Shown one piece after another: positions 34,501-41,457 of a stretch of DNA of 64,000 nucleotides. The stretch's first letter is position 1, and each line of letters begins with the position of its first letter. A program made the translations under genes and the position numbers. The notes below the pieces were generated by a model that saw nothing but the letters and a program-made list of their open reading frames with translations, made no database searches and was not told the origin of the DNA. This DNA comes from Arthrobacter alpinus. GTDB taxonomy: Bacteria; Actinomycetota; Actinomycetes; Actinomycetales; Micrococcaceae. The stretch spans positions 3,720,001-3,784,000 of the forward strand of contig NZ_CP012677.1 of NCBI RefSeq assembly GCF_001294625.1, written 5' to 3'.

Positions 34501-34935
34501 AATGGCCAGCGTGACCGTCTTGTCCAGGGTGGCATTGTGGAAAACGCCCAGCACCACCGAATATGTGCCGGGACCGCGTAGTGCCACGGGCCGGGAGGTG
34601 TCGCCAATGCCGCTGCGGGCGCTCTTGTGGAAGCCGCGCACGTATGACATCAGGCTGCGTTCCTTCTTCTGCGCACCCGCAGCCTTGTTGTACTCAATCT
34701 TGTTGGCCGGCAGCAGCAGCGTGGTGATGGCATCCACCACCGTCGACTTCCCGGAACCGATGTCGCCCGTCAACAGGCTGTTCTCGCCGTCGAGCCGGAA
34801 CGTGCGCACATCCTTGTTGAACGTGCCCCAGTTCAGCAGCTCCAGACGGTGCAGCCGGAATCCCGGGCGGGTGCCGGCGTCGTCAATGGTCAGGTCGTCG
34901 AGGCTGAAGAGGCCCGCCTGTGCCTGCGTGCTCAT
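31555..34935 (-). CDS. jetC: Wadjet subunit JetC (SMC/MukB-like ATPase)
   Basis: A 1126-residue SMC-like motor. Walker A GDIGSGKST is at residues 57-65. Two long coiled-coil stretches (about 290-460 and 660-900) flank a hinge-like region (about 470-650). The ABC signature GGKSGGQKEKLAYTILAAAL and Walker B FRFVVIDEAFGRG are near the C-terminus. In Wadjet the JetC dimer extrudes loops on closed circular DNA. The domain layout distinguishes it from the repair ATPase SbcC, which would be paired with SbcD. It overlaps jetB by four bases and jetD by 11. Confidence 0.93.
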   Translation of the reverse strand: MSTQAQAGLFSLDDLTIDDAGTRPGFRLHRLELLNWGTFNKDVRTFRLDGENSLLTGDIGSGKSTVVDAITTLLLPANKIEYNKAAGAQKKERSLMSYVRGFHKSARSGIGDTSRPVALRGPGTYSVVLGVFHNATLDKTVTLAITLWATQEAGQPTRFYSIAEGEQSIKGDFSDFGADIAKLKRRLRNDGTAIFDVFEKYGASFKRHFGIGSSQAMDLFHRTVSMKQVENITHFVRTNMLEEDDVETRIKNLLHHFEDLKKAHDAVLRAKDQIRMLEPVRDNAARHASLTVDYENAHQQREQLSPWFTTRKLELSEAHLLELERASAKVEEQQTAMTAEVGRLNLELADLRDDIRNSGGGRIAAIEGELARLSIESGAQRGRYSSYSEAAKVLGLFEPEDQVVFDANAAALPGVEKHLAEANAELQEQRTALDRQRSEATEQAAEYKEELKSLLNRQNLLPGWLISLRQRLCDGTGITEAELPFAGELLKVRDSEAAWEGAAERTLHGFALSLLVTGKHYAAVSNWVDSNNLRARLVYLKVPDISSPRTASAGTLAAKLNIKPGTPLREFLLDELGHRFDHQCCEAMDEFRRYPKALTINGQLKGGGGRHEKDDRKALTDRSTYVLGWDNHDKIARLRSALDQAEGQVRTAADGLGRIDAQLGNLGRQQQHIGTVTAVGSFAGLDWRTTVRTMENLAQEKAVLESSSDILRELTERETATKARLDKASKKLSNLAERIGATKNSIQGITEQIADCRDSLAEAPLTSDAGLLAEVGRLAQAALESETLTYKNTSKIESKVRDKLTASIDALNRQVIRAAETTIRFMSDFCNKYPSETTELDASLESAGEFNKILGQLVDNDLPRFAERFKESLTQNTIHEIVAFNAFLDARKQDIVSRIGEINESLARIEYNPGRHIQLEPQPTSDPEVREFGTELRACSEGSIGAQEQYSEQKFLQVEALVERFRGREGRTSLDERWTAKVTDVRNWFTFSASEKWTETGEEHEHFTDSGGKSGGQKEKLAYTILAAALAFQFGIAAGPGNQRSFRFVVIDEAFGRGSDDSAKYGLELFKRLKLQLLIVTPLQKIHVIEPFVANVGFVANEAGDDSQLRNMTIHEYRAERDKRGS

Positions 34936-35609
34936 GCCGTGGCCGCCTTTGCTGTTTTGGATGACTTACCTGATGAAGGTCCGACGGCGGATCCGTCACC
35001 GTCCAGAGTTGCCCGGTAGTCGGCGAGGCGGGCATCGAATTCCTCGAGCCACTGGGCGTCAACGTAGGCCTTCAGGATGCGGGCCACCTCATAGGTGTCG
35101 TCCTGGCCGCGGAGTTTGCGCAGGAAGCCCAGCTCGGTGACCTTTTTGATGTTGCTGGCAAGCTGGTCAAGGATGCGGGCCTCGTTGCTGGATTCGGGGA
35201 GGAACACGGAGACCATGTCACCAATCTGTCCGGAGGTCATGATGAGGCGGGTTTCGCTGTTTTGCTGGTCAAATTCGGCCAGCCGGGCGCGCAGCAGGGC
35301 CAGTAGGAGGCTGACGTGGAAGGTGAGCTGGCGCCGGGGTATGAGGCGGGGGAGGCCGGCGTCGGCGTCGGGGTTGGAGCGCAGGAACGCGTACCCTTCG
35401 GCGTCGTCGAGGACCAGTTCCAGGCCCAAAACTGCCACGTAATCACGGGTTTGGGCGGAGAGTTCCATGAGCCGCTGCCACAGCCGCTCATCACCGTCGC
35501 GGTACACGACGCCCTTGAACAGCTTGGTGACAACCAGCGGCAGCCCGTCAGGCGTTCTGCTGGCCGGTTCCTGGAGTTCACCGCATTCTTCGAGGGAGAT
35601 GGTGGTCAT
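34932..35609 (-). CDS. jetB: Wadjet subunit JetB (MukE-like, DUF4194)
   Basis: A 225-residue protein of DUF4194 type. Visible features: KLFKGVVYRDGDERLWQRLMEL, ARLAEFDQQNSETRLIMTSGQIGDMV and FLRKLRGQDDTYEVARILKAYVDAQWLEEFDARL, the winged-helix pattern of MukE/JetB. JetB binds JetA and helps form the kleisin-ring holocomplex. Its C-terminal 25 residues are a disordered Ser/Ala/Lys tail. It overlaps both neighbours by four bases, so subunit synthesis is coupled. Confidence 0.9.
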   Translation of the reverse strand: MTTISLEECGELQEPASRTPDGLPLVVTKLFKGVVYRDGDERLWQRLMELSAQTRDYVAVLGLELVLDDAEGYAFLRSNPDADAGLPRLIPRRQLTFHVSLLLALLRARLAEFDQQNSETRLIMTSGQIGDMVSVFLPESSNEARILDQLASNIKKVTELGFLRKLRGQDDTYEVARILKAYVDAQWLEEFDARLADYRATLDGDGSAVGPSSGKSSKTAKAATA

Positions 35610-37048
35610 GACGGCCTCACAAAGATGATTTTTTCGACGGTGGCTTCGCGGAGGCTGCCATCGGGTAGCGTCCAGGAAAGGGTCTGTTCCGTGTCCGGGT
35701 CAATGACTGCGGACGTGGATTCTGTGGCGAGCTGGAAGTAGCTGACGATCTCGGCCAGGCCCTGGCTGAGCGGGTAGGCGTCGGTGACGTCCGCGAGTGT
35801 GGCCTGTTCGGCGTCCGCGAGGACAGCGTCAATGTTGGCTTCGAGCCTTTGCTGGTCAACATAGAACTGGTCAAAGAGCGCCTTGGCGTCCACGTCGAGG
35901 TCTTCGGCGACGCTGACGGCGTCGTCGATGGCCACCTGCCGGCTGGGCTCGTAGAGGGGCCGCTCGAAAGGCAGCGCGACGGGCACGTCGTGGCCGGTGA
36001 GCTCGGCAAACACTCCGGTGGGCGGGGTGGCGCGGACTGCGACGGCGCCGGATTCGATGTTGCGGATCAGCGCCATGATGCGCTTGTTTTCAAGGAACAC
36101 CTTGTCGTCGAGCAGGCGCCGGATTTGGGCCGAGAGTTGGCGCACCGTGGACTGGGTTTGCTCGACGGCGGGCAGCCAGTCCTTCTGCATCGAGGTGATC
36201 GAGTTCAGGCCGTCCTGCGTGGCGAGGGCCTGGATTTGGGTGGCGCGCTCCAGCAGTTCGTGCAGTTCGGAGCGCAGCTGCGGGGACATGAGGTAGTCCC
36301 AAAAACCCTGAAAGGTGCGGCCCTGCAAGGAACCGCTGATGTCCTGTTGGGAGGAGAAGATGGATTCCAGGAGGTCGCCCTGGCCGCCCTCCCACATGGA
36401 AATTTGCTCGCGGAGGTTGCGGTCCAGCCTGCGGAAGTTCGTCTCCACCTCCCGGAAGTCGGAGAGCAGGTCCTTGGCCTGGGTGGTGAGCTGGTGGAAA
36501 TGGTCCACGGCTTCCGGGCCTGTCATGACCGGGATGGTTCCTGAACGGATCTGCTCCATTTGGACGTCGATGTCATCGCGTTGGCGCTGCAATTCAGCCA
36601 GCCTTGCCTCGGGGTCTGTTTCCGAGCCGTGGACCAGGGCCTTCAAAAGGTTGAAGATGCTGGATAGGCGTGACTGGGTGGGTACAAAGTCGCGGCCCCG
36701 TAAGGACTCGACCCATCGAATGACGTCCTCGGTGGCGGCGGTGAGGTCGTAGACGGGCTCATCCCGGTTTTCAGCGTAGAACTTTCGCAGCCAGGCCTTG
36801 TCCGGTTCGGCCCAGTCGTCAAGGTACTCGCCGGCCGTCCGCGGGAACCTGTCCTCTCCGAGGGAGTCCCGCAGGCTGAACAGGACATCGTCAAGGACGT
36901 CAATGAGATCCTGGCGGCCCAGGTTCCGCTGGTTGGGGTCGGTGAAGGCTGTCATGAAAAACGTCAGGGCCAGGGGTGCGTTTTGGGCGCGGAGCAGGGA
37001 CCATCCGGCGTGGTTCTCACGCAGGGAATTGATCGAAAAGTAGTCCAT
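35606..37048 (-). CDS. jetA: Wadjet subunit JetA (kleisin, MukF-like, DUF3375)
   Basis: A 480-residue protein of DUF3375 type: SWSLLRAQNAPLALTFFMTAF-like N-terminal winged helix (visible as WSLLRAQNAPLALTFFMTAF), DWAEPDKAWLRKFY, and a central helical coil (AELQRQRDDIDVQMEQIRSG). JetA is the kleisin that bridges the JetC heads. It is the first gene of the jetA-B-C-D operon, all four overlapping, and its promoter must lie in 37049-37171. The upstream flank contains gene debris (vapC fragment), which marks the edge of the defence cassette. Confidence 0.9.
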   Translation of the reverse strand: MDYFSINSLRENHAGWSLLRAQNAPLALTFFMTAFTDPNQRNLGRQDLIDVLDDVLFSLRDSLGEDRFPRTAGEYLDDWAEPDKAWLRKFYAENRDEPVYDLTAATEDVIRWVESLRGRDFVPTQSRLSSIFNLLKALVHGSETDPEARLAELQRQRDDIDVQMEQIRSGTIPVMTGPEAVDHFHQLTTQAKDLLSDFREVETNFRRLDRNLREQISMWEGGQGDLLESIFSSQQDISGSLQGRTFQGFWDYLMSPQLRSELHELLERATQIQALATQDGLNSITSMQKDWLPAVEQTQSTVRQLSAQIRRLLDDKVFLENKRIMALIRNIESGAVAVRATPPTGVFAELTGHDVPVALPFERPLYEPSRQVAIDDAVSVAEDLDVDAKALFDQFYVDQQRLEANIDAVLADAEQATLADVTDAYPLSQGLAEIVSYFQLATESTSAVIDPDTEQTLSWTLPDGSLREATVEKIIFVRPS

Positions 37049-37171
37049 GCTGGCGCTCCGTTGTGCTGCGGTTGCTTATAGGTCAATCGTAGGCGCGGGG
37101 TCTGACAAACGTTCATTGTTGCCCAAATCCCAGAGGTATATTGCGTGGCACGTCAGACTCTTGCGCCCCGG

Positions 37172-37400
37172 TTAAATTGCGGCCGTAGCGGCCCCGGCCG
37201 AGTGCCACGCCTCAAGGAGTCGCACATCGCCGGACACGAGCACCGCTGATTGGTCCGTTGCAATGAGCAGGCTGGCAGCACAGTGCGGCCCATCATGGCC
37301 GCGGAGTCTGAAGCGGCCTGCAGCACCCGCGCCGCCGCATCAGTGATGCGTCGGGTTCGACGATGTCGATCCGGCTCATGGCGGTGGCCCTGAGCAACCG
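37172..37400 (-). pseudogene. Decayed vapC (PIN-domain toxin) 3' fragment
   Basis: On the minus strand one frame reads AGRFRLRGHDGPHCAASL and continues AVLVSGDVRLLEAWHSAG before a TAA at 37172-37174. This matches the C-terminus of actinobacterial VapC toxins (LRGYDAVHCA..., VSGD..LL.AW). Upstream, SRIDIVEPDASLMRR continues the homology in a different frame, so there is a frameshift near 37345. The 5' half of the toxin gene and any vapB are missing. The fragment lies antisense to the start of the response regulator at 37363. Confidence 0.65.
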
Positions 37401-38037
37401 CGAATTCGTCTCTTCGCACGCCCGCTTCACTGGTGTGGGGGAGGCCCATACAGGAGCGGAGGCAGTGGCGCTCATCGAAAAGCTCGGGCCCGACGTCATC
37501 CTGCTGGACTTCTACCTGCCCGACTTCACCGGGCTGGAGGTGCTCACGCGCCTCAGCATGAACCTCAGTAGCCAGCTCGAGGTAATTGCAGTCACGGCTG
37601 CCCGGGATCTGGATAGCGTACGCGCTGCCCGGGCCAAAGGTGTTAGGCACTACCTGGTCAAGCCGTTCATGGCCTCCGCCTTGTTCGAACGACTCGACGA
37701 GGTCGCACGGCAATATGACACTGTCCGCAGGACGTCCCGGGGCAGGCTCCTGGACCAGCAAAGCGTGGACGTCATCATCGCCAGCACCGGTGAACGTCAT
37801 GTGCCCCCGCCCAAAGGGCTCTCCGAAGTCACGCTCCAGCGAGTCCACCTTGCCCTCCAGTCCGCGGGAACAGGTGTCTGTGCCACCGAGCTGGCCGAAC
37901 TGGTGGGAATGTCGCGCGTGGCGGCCAGGCGCTATCTGGAACACCTCGTGGATGCGGGCAGGGCAACCCTCACCCCTCGCTATGGCGGGGCCGGGCGCCC
38001 CGAAAACCGGTATAGGAGTGCCCCGGAAAAACCGTGA
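37363..38037 (+). CDS. CitB-type response regulator with truncated receiver domain
   Basis: A 224-residue protein. From residue 24 on it is a normal DcuR/CitB-family regulator: GVGEAHTGAEAVALIEKLGPDVILLDFYLPDFTGLEVL with the phospho-acceptor Asp, VTAARD, LVKPF with the conserved Lys, and a C-terminal HTH (TGVCATELAELVGMSRVAARRYLEHLVDAGRA). The first 23 residues do not resemble the family: the strand-1 acidic pair that binds Mg is absent, and this part is antisense to the vapC fragment. So the 5' end was probably replaced by recombination. No adjacent sensor kinase. It is likely non-functional as a phospho-receiver. Confidence 0.65.
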   Translation: MSIRLMAVALSNREFVSSHARFTGVGEAHTGAEAVALIEKLGPDVILLDFYLPDFTGLEVLTRLSMNLSSQLEVIAVTAARDLDSVRAARAKGVRHYLVKPFMASALFERLDEVARQYDTVRRTSRGRLLDQQSVDVIIASTGERHVPPPKGLSEVTLQRVHLALQSAGTGVCATELAELVGMSRVAARRYLEHLVDAGRATLTPRYGGAGRPENRYRSAPEKP

Positions 38038-38381
38038 ACAGGCAGGAGTACGGTTGCGGGGCACGTGCCTGTCCAGGTGAGCCAGCACACGCCAAAACGG
38101 GCGTGGCGGTGGGAACCGGCCATCCGGCGTCGGGCATGAAGACAAGGAAAAACGGGGGCTGGTGACAGGGCTTGGGGGCCCGCTCAGCCCAGTAAATACC
38201 GGGCCGGAATTGGCGATCCCTTTCATTTGCCGGGGCGGTGGTAAAATCGCACATAAGTACGCACACAATTTTTTTAGTGATGCTGGATCCGCCTTGAGGC
38301 CGACCGCGTTGCGCAATAAATAGGCAGTGCATCATCGCCAAACCGGCGCCACCTGCCGCAACTATATAGAGAACGGACCCC
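38038..38381. other. Leader region upstream of RNase J gene
   Basis: No coding frame is convincing. TAAAAT at about 38241 could be a -10 element, which would give a 5' leader of roughly 130 nt. ATTTTTTTAG at 38268-38277 is the only AT-run. In many actinobacteria dapA precedes the RNase J gene; it is absent here, fitting a rearranged left flank. Confidence 0.4.
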
Positions 38382-40055
38382 ATGAGAAGAACCGCCCGCC
38401 AGACCCCGCCCGCCCTTGCCGAAGGGGCAATGCGCATCGTCGCCCTCGGAGGTTTGGGGGAGATCGGCCGCAACATGACCGTCTTCGAATTTGCAGGAAA
38501 GCTGTTGATCGTTGACTGCGGGGTGCTCTTCCCTGAGGAGCACCATCCCGGCGTGGACTTGATCCTGCCTGATTTCTCCTACCTGAAGGACCGTTGGCAG
38601 GACGTTGTGGGCCTGGTGCTCACTCACGGGCACGAGGACCACATCGGCGGCGTGCCGTACCTGCTCAAGCACCGCGCCGACATCCCCGTCATTTCCGCCA
38701 AGCTGACCCTGGCCTTCCTCAAGACCAAACTTGAAGAACACCGGATCAAGGGCAAACTGATCCAGGTCAAGGAAGGGGACCGTCGCAAGTACGGCCCGTT
38801 CGACGTCGAATTCCTGGCCGTCAACCACTCCATCCCCGACGGCCTGGCCGTTGCCATCCGTACCCCTGCCGGCTTGGTGTTGGAAACCGGCGACTTCAAG
38901 ATGGACCAGTTCCCGCTGGACAAGCGCATCACCGACCTGGCCGGCTTTGCCCGGCTGGGCGAGGAAGGCGTGGACCTGTTCATGCCCGACTCCACCAACG
39001 CCGAGGTCCCCGGCTTCCTGGCCGCCGAGGCCGACCTGATCCCGGCCATCGACCAGGTCATGCGCACGGCCCCGCGCCGCGTGGTGGTTTCCAGCTTCGC
39101 CAGCCACGTGCACCGCATCCAGCAGATCATCGATTCCGCGCACAAGTACAACCGCAAGATCGCGTTTGTGGGCCGCTCCATGGTCCGCAACATGACCACT
39201 GCCCGCGAACTTGGCTACTTGAAGATTCCGCGCGGCATGCTGGTCGACGCCAAGGAACTGGCCAAGATGGACGCCACCAAGGCCGTCCTGATCTGCACAG
39301 GTTCGCAGGGCGAGCCCATGGCAGCCCTGGCACGGATGGCCAACGGAGACCACCAGATCAACCTGACCGAGGGCGACACCGTCCTGCTGGCCAGCTCCAT
39401 GGTGCCCGGCAACGAGTCCTCGATTTACCGTCTCATCAACGACCTGACCAAGCAGGGCGCCAATGTGATTCACAAGGGCAACGCGAAGGTCCACGTCTCC
39501 GGGCACGCCAGCGCCGGCGAACTGGTCTACTGCTACAATCTGGTGCGCCCCAAGAACGTCATGCCGGTGCACGGCGAATACCGCCACCTGAAGGCGAACG
39601 CGGCACTGGCCGTACGCACCGGCGTCGACCCGAAGAACGCGTTCATCGTTGACGACGGCACGGCGCTGGACCTCAAGGACGGCGTCGTCAAGATTAGCGG
39701 TTCCGTCCCCGCCGCCTACGTGTACGTGGAGAACATGGTTGCCGGTGCGGCCACCGAGGAGTCCTTGCAGGACCGGATCCGCCTGGCCCAGGACGGCGCC
39801 GTCACGGTGTTGCTGATCGTCAATCCCGACACCGGCAAGATCGAAGAGGACCCGGAGTACTTTGCGGTGGGCTTCAACCTCACCGACAAGGACATCGAGA
39901 AGGCCACTGGCATCGTGGAAAAGACGGTTGCCGGGCTCCGCGGTGAAAAGACCGGCCACGGCGCCGAAAAGGCCATTGCCGACGCCCTGCTGCGCTGGTC
40001 GGACCGCGCCCTGCGACGCAAGCCGGTTTACACGGTCATCATCGTAGAAGCGTAA
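38382..40055 (+). CDS. rnj: Ribonuclease J
   Basis: A 557-residue metallo-beta-lactamase/beta-CASP ribonuclease, involved in 5'-3' and endonucleolytic mRNA decay and rRNA maturation. The zinc motif HGHEDH is at residues 82-87 (LTHGHEDHIGGVPYL). FLAVNHSIPDG, ETGDFKMDQFPLD with the metal Asp, DSTNAEVPG, and the beta-CASP elements SSFASHVHRIQQIID, ICTGSQGEPMAALARMANG and VHVSGHASAGEL are all present, followed by the C-terminal dimerisation domain. Length is normal. Single-gene unit ending in a strong terminator. Confidence 0.96.
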   Translation: MRRTARQTPPALAEGAMRIVALGGLGEIGRNMTVFEFAGKLLIVDCGVLFPEEHHPGVDLILPDFSYLKDRWQDVVGLVLTHGHEDHIGGVPYLLKHRADIPVISAKLTLAFLKTKLEEHRIKGKLIQVKEGDRRKYGPFDVEFLAVNHSIPDGLAVAIRTPAGLVLETGDFKMDQFPLDKRITDLAGFARLGEEGVDLFMPDSTNAEVPGFLAAEADLIPAIDQVMRTAPRRVVVSSFASHVHRIQQIIDSAHKYNRKIAFVGRSMVRNMTTARELGYLKIPRGMLVDAKELAKMDATKAVLICTGSQGEPMAALARMANGDHQINLTEGDTVLLASSMVPGNESSIYRLINDLTKQGANVIHKGNAKVHVSGHASAGELVYCYNLVRPKNVMPVHGEYRHLKANAALAVRTGVDPKNAFIVDDGTALDLKDGVVKISGSVPAAYVYVENMVAGAATEESLQDRIRLAQDGAVTVLLIVNPDTGKIEEDPEYFAVGFNLTDKDIEKATGIVEKTVAGLRGEKTGHGAEKAIADALLRWSDRALRRKPVYTVIIVEA

Positions 40056-40068
40056 ACAGCACTGCTTT

Positions 40069-40133
40069 AGCAAAGGCCCGGAGGGTGTCCCTTTTCCGTC
40101 AAGGATTTCAGGGGCACCGTCCGGGCCTTTGCT
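40069..40133 (+). terminator. Terminator hairpin after RNase J gene
   Basis: AGCAAAGGCCCGGA (40069-40082) pairs perfectly with TCCGGGCCTTTGCT (40120-40133). An inner GGGTGTCCC/GGGGCACC pairing extends the stem. It lies between the rnj stop (40055) and the convergent UPF0158 stop (40169). Confidence 0.8.
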
Positions 40134-40168
40134 GTCAACCGCGCGTCGGCTGGCGTCGGCTGCGACGA

Positions 40169-40654
40169 TCAGGCGATGGGGCGGAGCTGGACCACGGTTG
40201 CCTCAGCCTCGGCAGATTCCACCAGGCCGTTGTCCCGCAACCATTCGATGGCCCTGACTTTCATGATCGCGTCATGGAATTCGTTCCAATCGGTTTGCTC
40301 CTGCGGGAATTGGTGCAGCGCGTCCTTGAAATGCCGGAATGGTTTGCTGCGGTCGATTGACCGGGCGAGTTCGGCCCGGCAATGCGGGTCCTTCACGCTG
40401 AAAATGAACGCCTCCATGTCCCCGAAGACCTCGAAGGAATCAATGGCCTCGATGCGGACGCCGCCGCGATCCTCGATGTCCCAGCCTTCGGCGTCGGCTT
40501 CGTCTGCAGCTTCTTCGCCCCACAGTTGAATCCGGCCGGTGGCAGGGTCCATCCAGAAGAAGGTGTCGTAGTCCATGAAATGGTTTTCCAGTGCCATTGC
40601 CAGGCTCGTAAGATCTACATCACTTATATGCAACACGGCACGGCCTTCCGACAT
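40169..40654 (-). CDS. UPF0158 family protein
   Basis: A 161-residue acidic protein (predicted from many D/E residues) with the UPF0158 pattern: DLTSLAMALENHFMDYDTFFWMDPATGRIQLW near the N-terminus, then FEVFGDMEAFIFSVKDP and SKPFRHFKDALHQFPQEQTDWNEFHDAIMKVRAIEWLRDNGL. No catalytic motif or membrane segment. Function of the family is unknown to me. It is monocistronic and convergent with rnj. A GTG four codons downstream of the ATG region is an alternative start. Confidence 0.8.
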   Translation of the reverse strand: MSEGRAVLHISDVDLTSLAMALENHFMDYDTFFWMDPATGRIQLWGEEAADEADAEGWDIEDRGGVRIEAIDSFEVFGDMEAFIFSVKDPHCRAELARSIDRSKPFRHFKDALHQFPQEQTDWNEFHDAIMKVRAIEWLRDNGLVESAEAEATVVQLRPIA

Positions 40655-40820
40655 GGGCCCTGGGGGTTATAAAACGACCCATAACTACCATGGTTCTCCC
40701 TGCAACTGATTAGGGCAAGAGACGGGGGCGGAACTGGGCTGTGAAAGTTCCACTCGCGTTTTGGTGGTCCCCTGCTGAAGAGCCATCCGGTCCTAGTCGA
40801 CGCCGTTCCAGCACGAAAAA

Positions 40821-40876
40821 CCGTTGAGGGGGCAGATCACCACACCAATTAGGGTGGTGATCTGCCCCCTCAACGG
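40821..40876 (-). terminator. Terminator hairpin downstream of doxX-like gene
   Basis: Arms 40821-40843 and 40854-40876 are 23-bp perfect reverse complements. On the minus strand TTTTT follows (AAAAA at 40816-40820), so it is a Rho-independent terminator for the gene at 40887. The arm contains GGGGGCAGATCACCAC, similar to the hairpin at 43245. Confidence 0.85.
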
Positions 40877-40886
40877 CGGCGGGGCG

Positions 40887-41348
40887 CTACTTCATGCCGC
40901 CGTTGCGGATGCCAGGTTGGGTGTAGGTCCTGGCCAGGACCGCTAGTGCCAGTGCGGCAACCAATAGACCGAAGTCACGCAGGGCCACGTCGTAGAACCC
41001 CGAGTATGTGAGCAGGTTGACGATGATCCCCGCCAACCAGAGTGCCACGACAAACGCTGCATACCTCGGGCGGAGCGCCACCATGATTGCCGTCGCGATC
41101 TCCACCACGCCAATGATGAGCATCATGGTGTGGGCGCTGAACGGGGAAATACCCAGCAACCACGGTGCAAGGTAGTTTTCCCAGTTGGCGAGGACGTTGA
41201 AAAACTTGTCCAAGCCCATGATCGTGGGGATTGCAATGAAGCCAATCCACAGCATCAGGAATGCCCCATAAGCTGGCTCGGCCTTGGTGCGCTGCAGCGC
41301 GTGGCTGGCGAGACCGGTGGACGGTGCGGGAACTGAACTGGTAGCCAT
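40887..41348 (-). CDS. DoxX-like membrane protein
   Basis: A 153-residue protein with four membrane helices (about 29-49, 68-90, 95-115 and 125-143). The first helix region reads YGAFLMLWIGFIAIPTIMGLDKFFNVLANWENYL, the DoxX-type G-x-x-K-F-F motif. SAHTMMLIIGVVEIATAIMVALRPRYAAFVVALWLAGIIVNLL follows. DoxX-related proteins are small integral membrane proteins tied to redox or thiol homeostasis in some bacteria; the precise role here is unknown. A long palindrome at 41360 lies 12 bases upstream of the ATG and should control it. Confidence 0.8.
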   Translation of the reverse strand: MATSSVPAPSTGLASHALQRTKAEPAYGAFLMLWIGFIAIPTIMGLDKFFNVLANWENYLAPWLLGISPFSAHTMMLIIGVVEIATAIMVALRPRYAAFVVALWLAGIIVNLLTYSGFYDVALRDFGLLVAALALAVLARTYTQPGIRNGGMK

Positions 41349-41359
41349 GACTTCTCCAT

Positions 41360-41384
41360 CTAAAAACGTAAATTATGTTTTTAG
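41360..41384. promoter_or_regulatory. 25-bp near-perfect palindrome, operator for the doxX-like gene
   Basis: CTAAAAAC at 41360-41367 mirrors GTTTTTAG at 41377-41384, and the centre ACGTAAATTATGT continues the symmetry with one mismatch. It sits just upstream of the ATG at 41348, where a bound dimer would block initiation. No regulator gene is adjacent, so the cognate protein is unknown. Confidence 0.65.
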
Positions 41385-41457
41385 AATGCGCCTGTTTCGC
41401 AACCATGTCAATGGGCCGTCACAAGTTGCTTGTCCGGTCCGCTTTATTGACTAGGCG

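Noticed and set aside
31555..34935. JetC as the DNA-repair nuclease subunit SbcC
   Set aside because: No sbcD is adjacent, and the neighbours have JetA, JetB and JetD features in Wadjet order.
38274..40073. A 599-codon open frame antisense to the RNase J gene
   Set aside because: It mirrors a certain gene, has His/Val/Gly-rich shadow composition and no motif; high-GC codon bias on the sense strand produces it.
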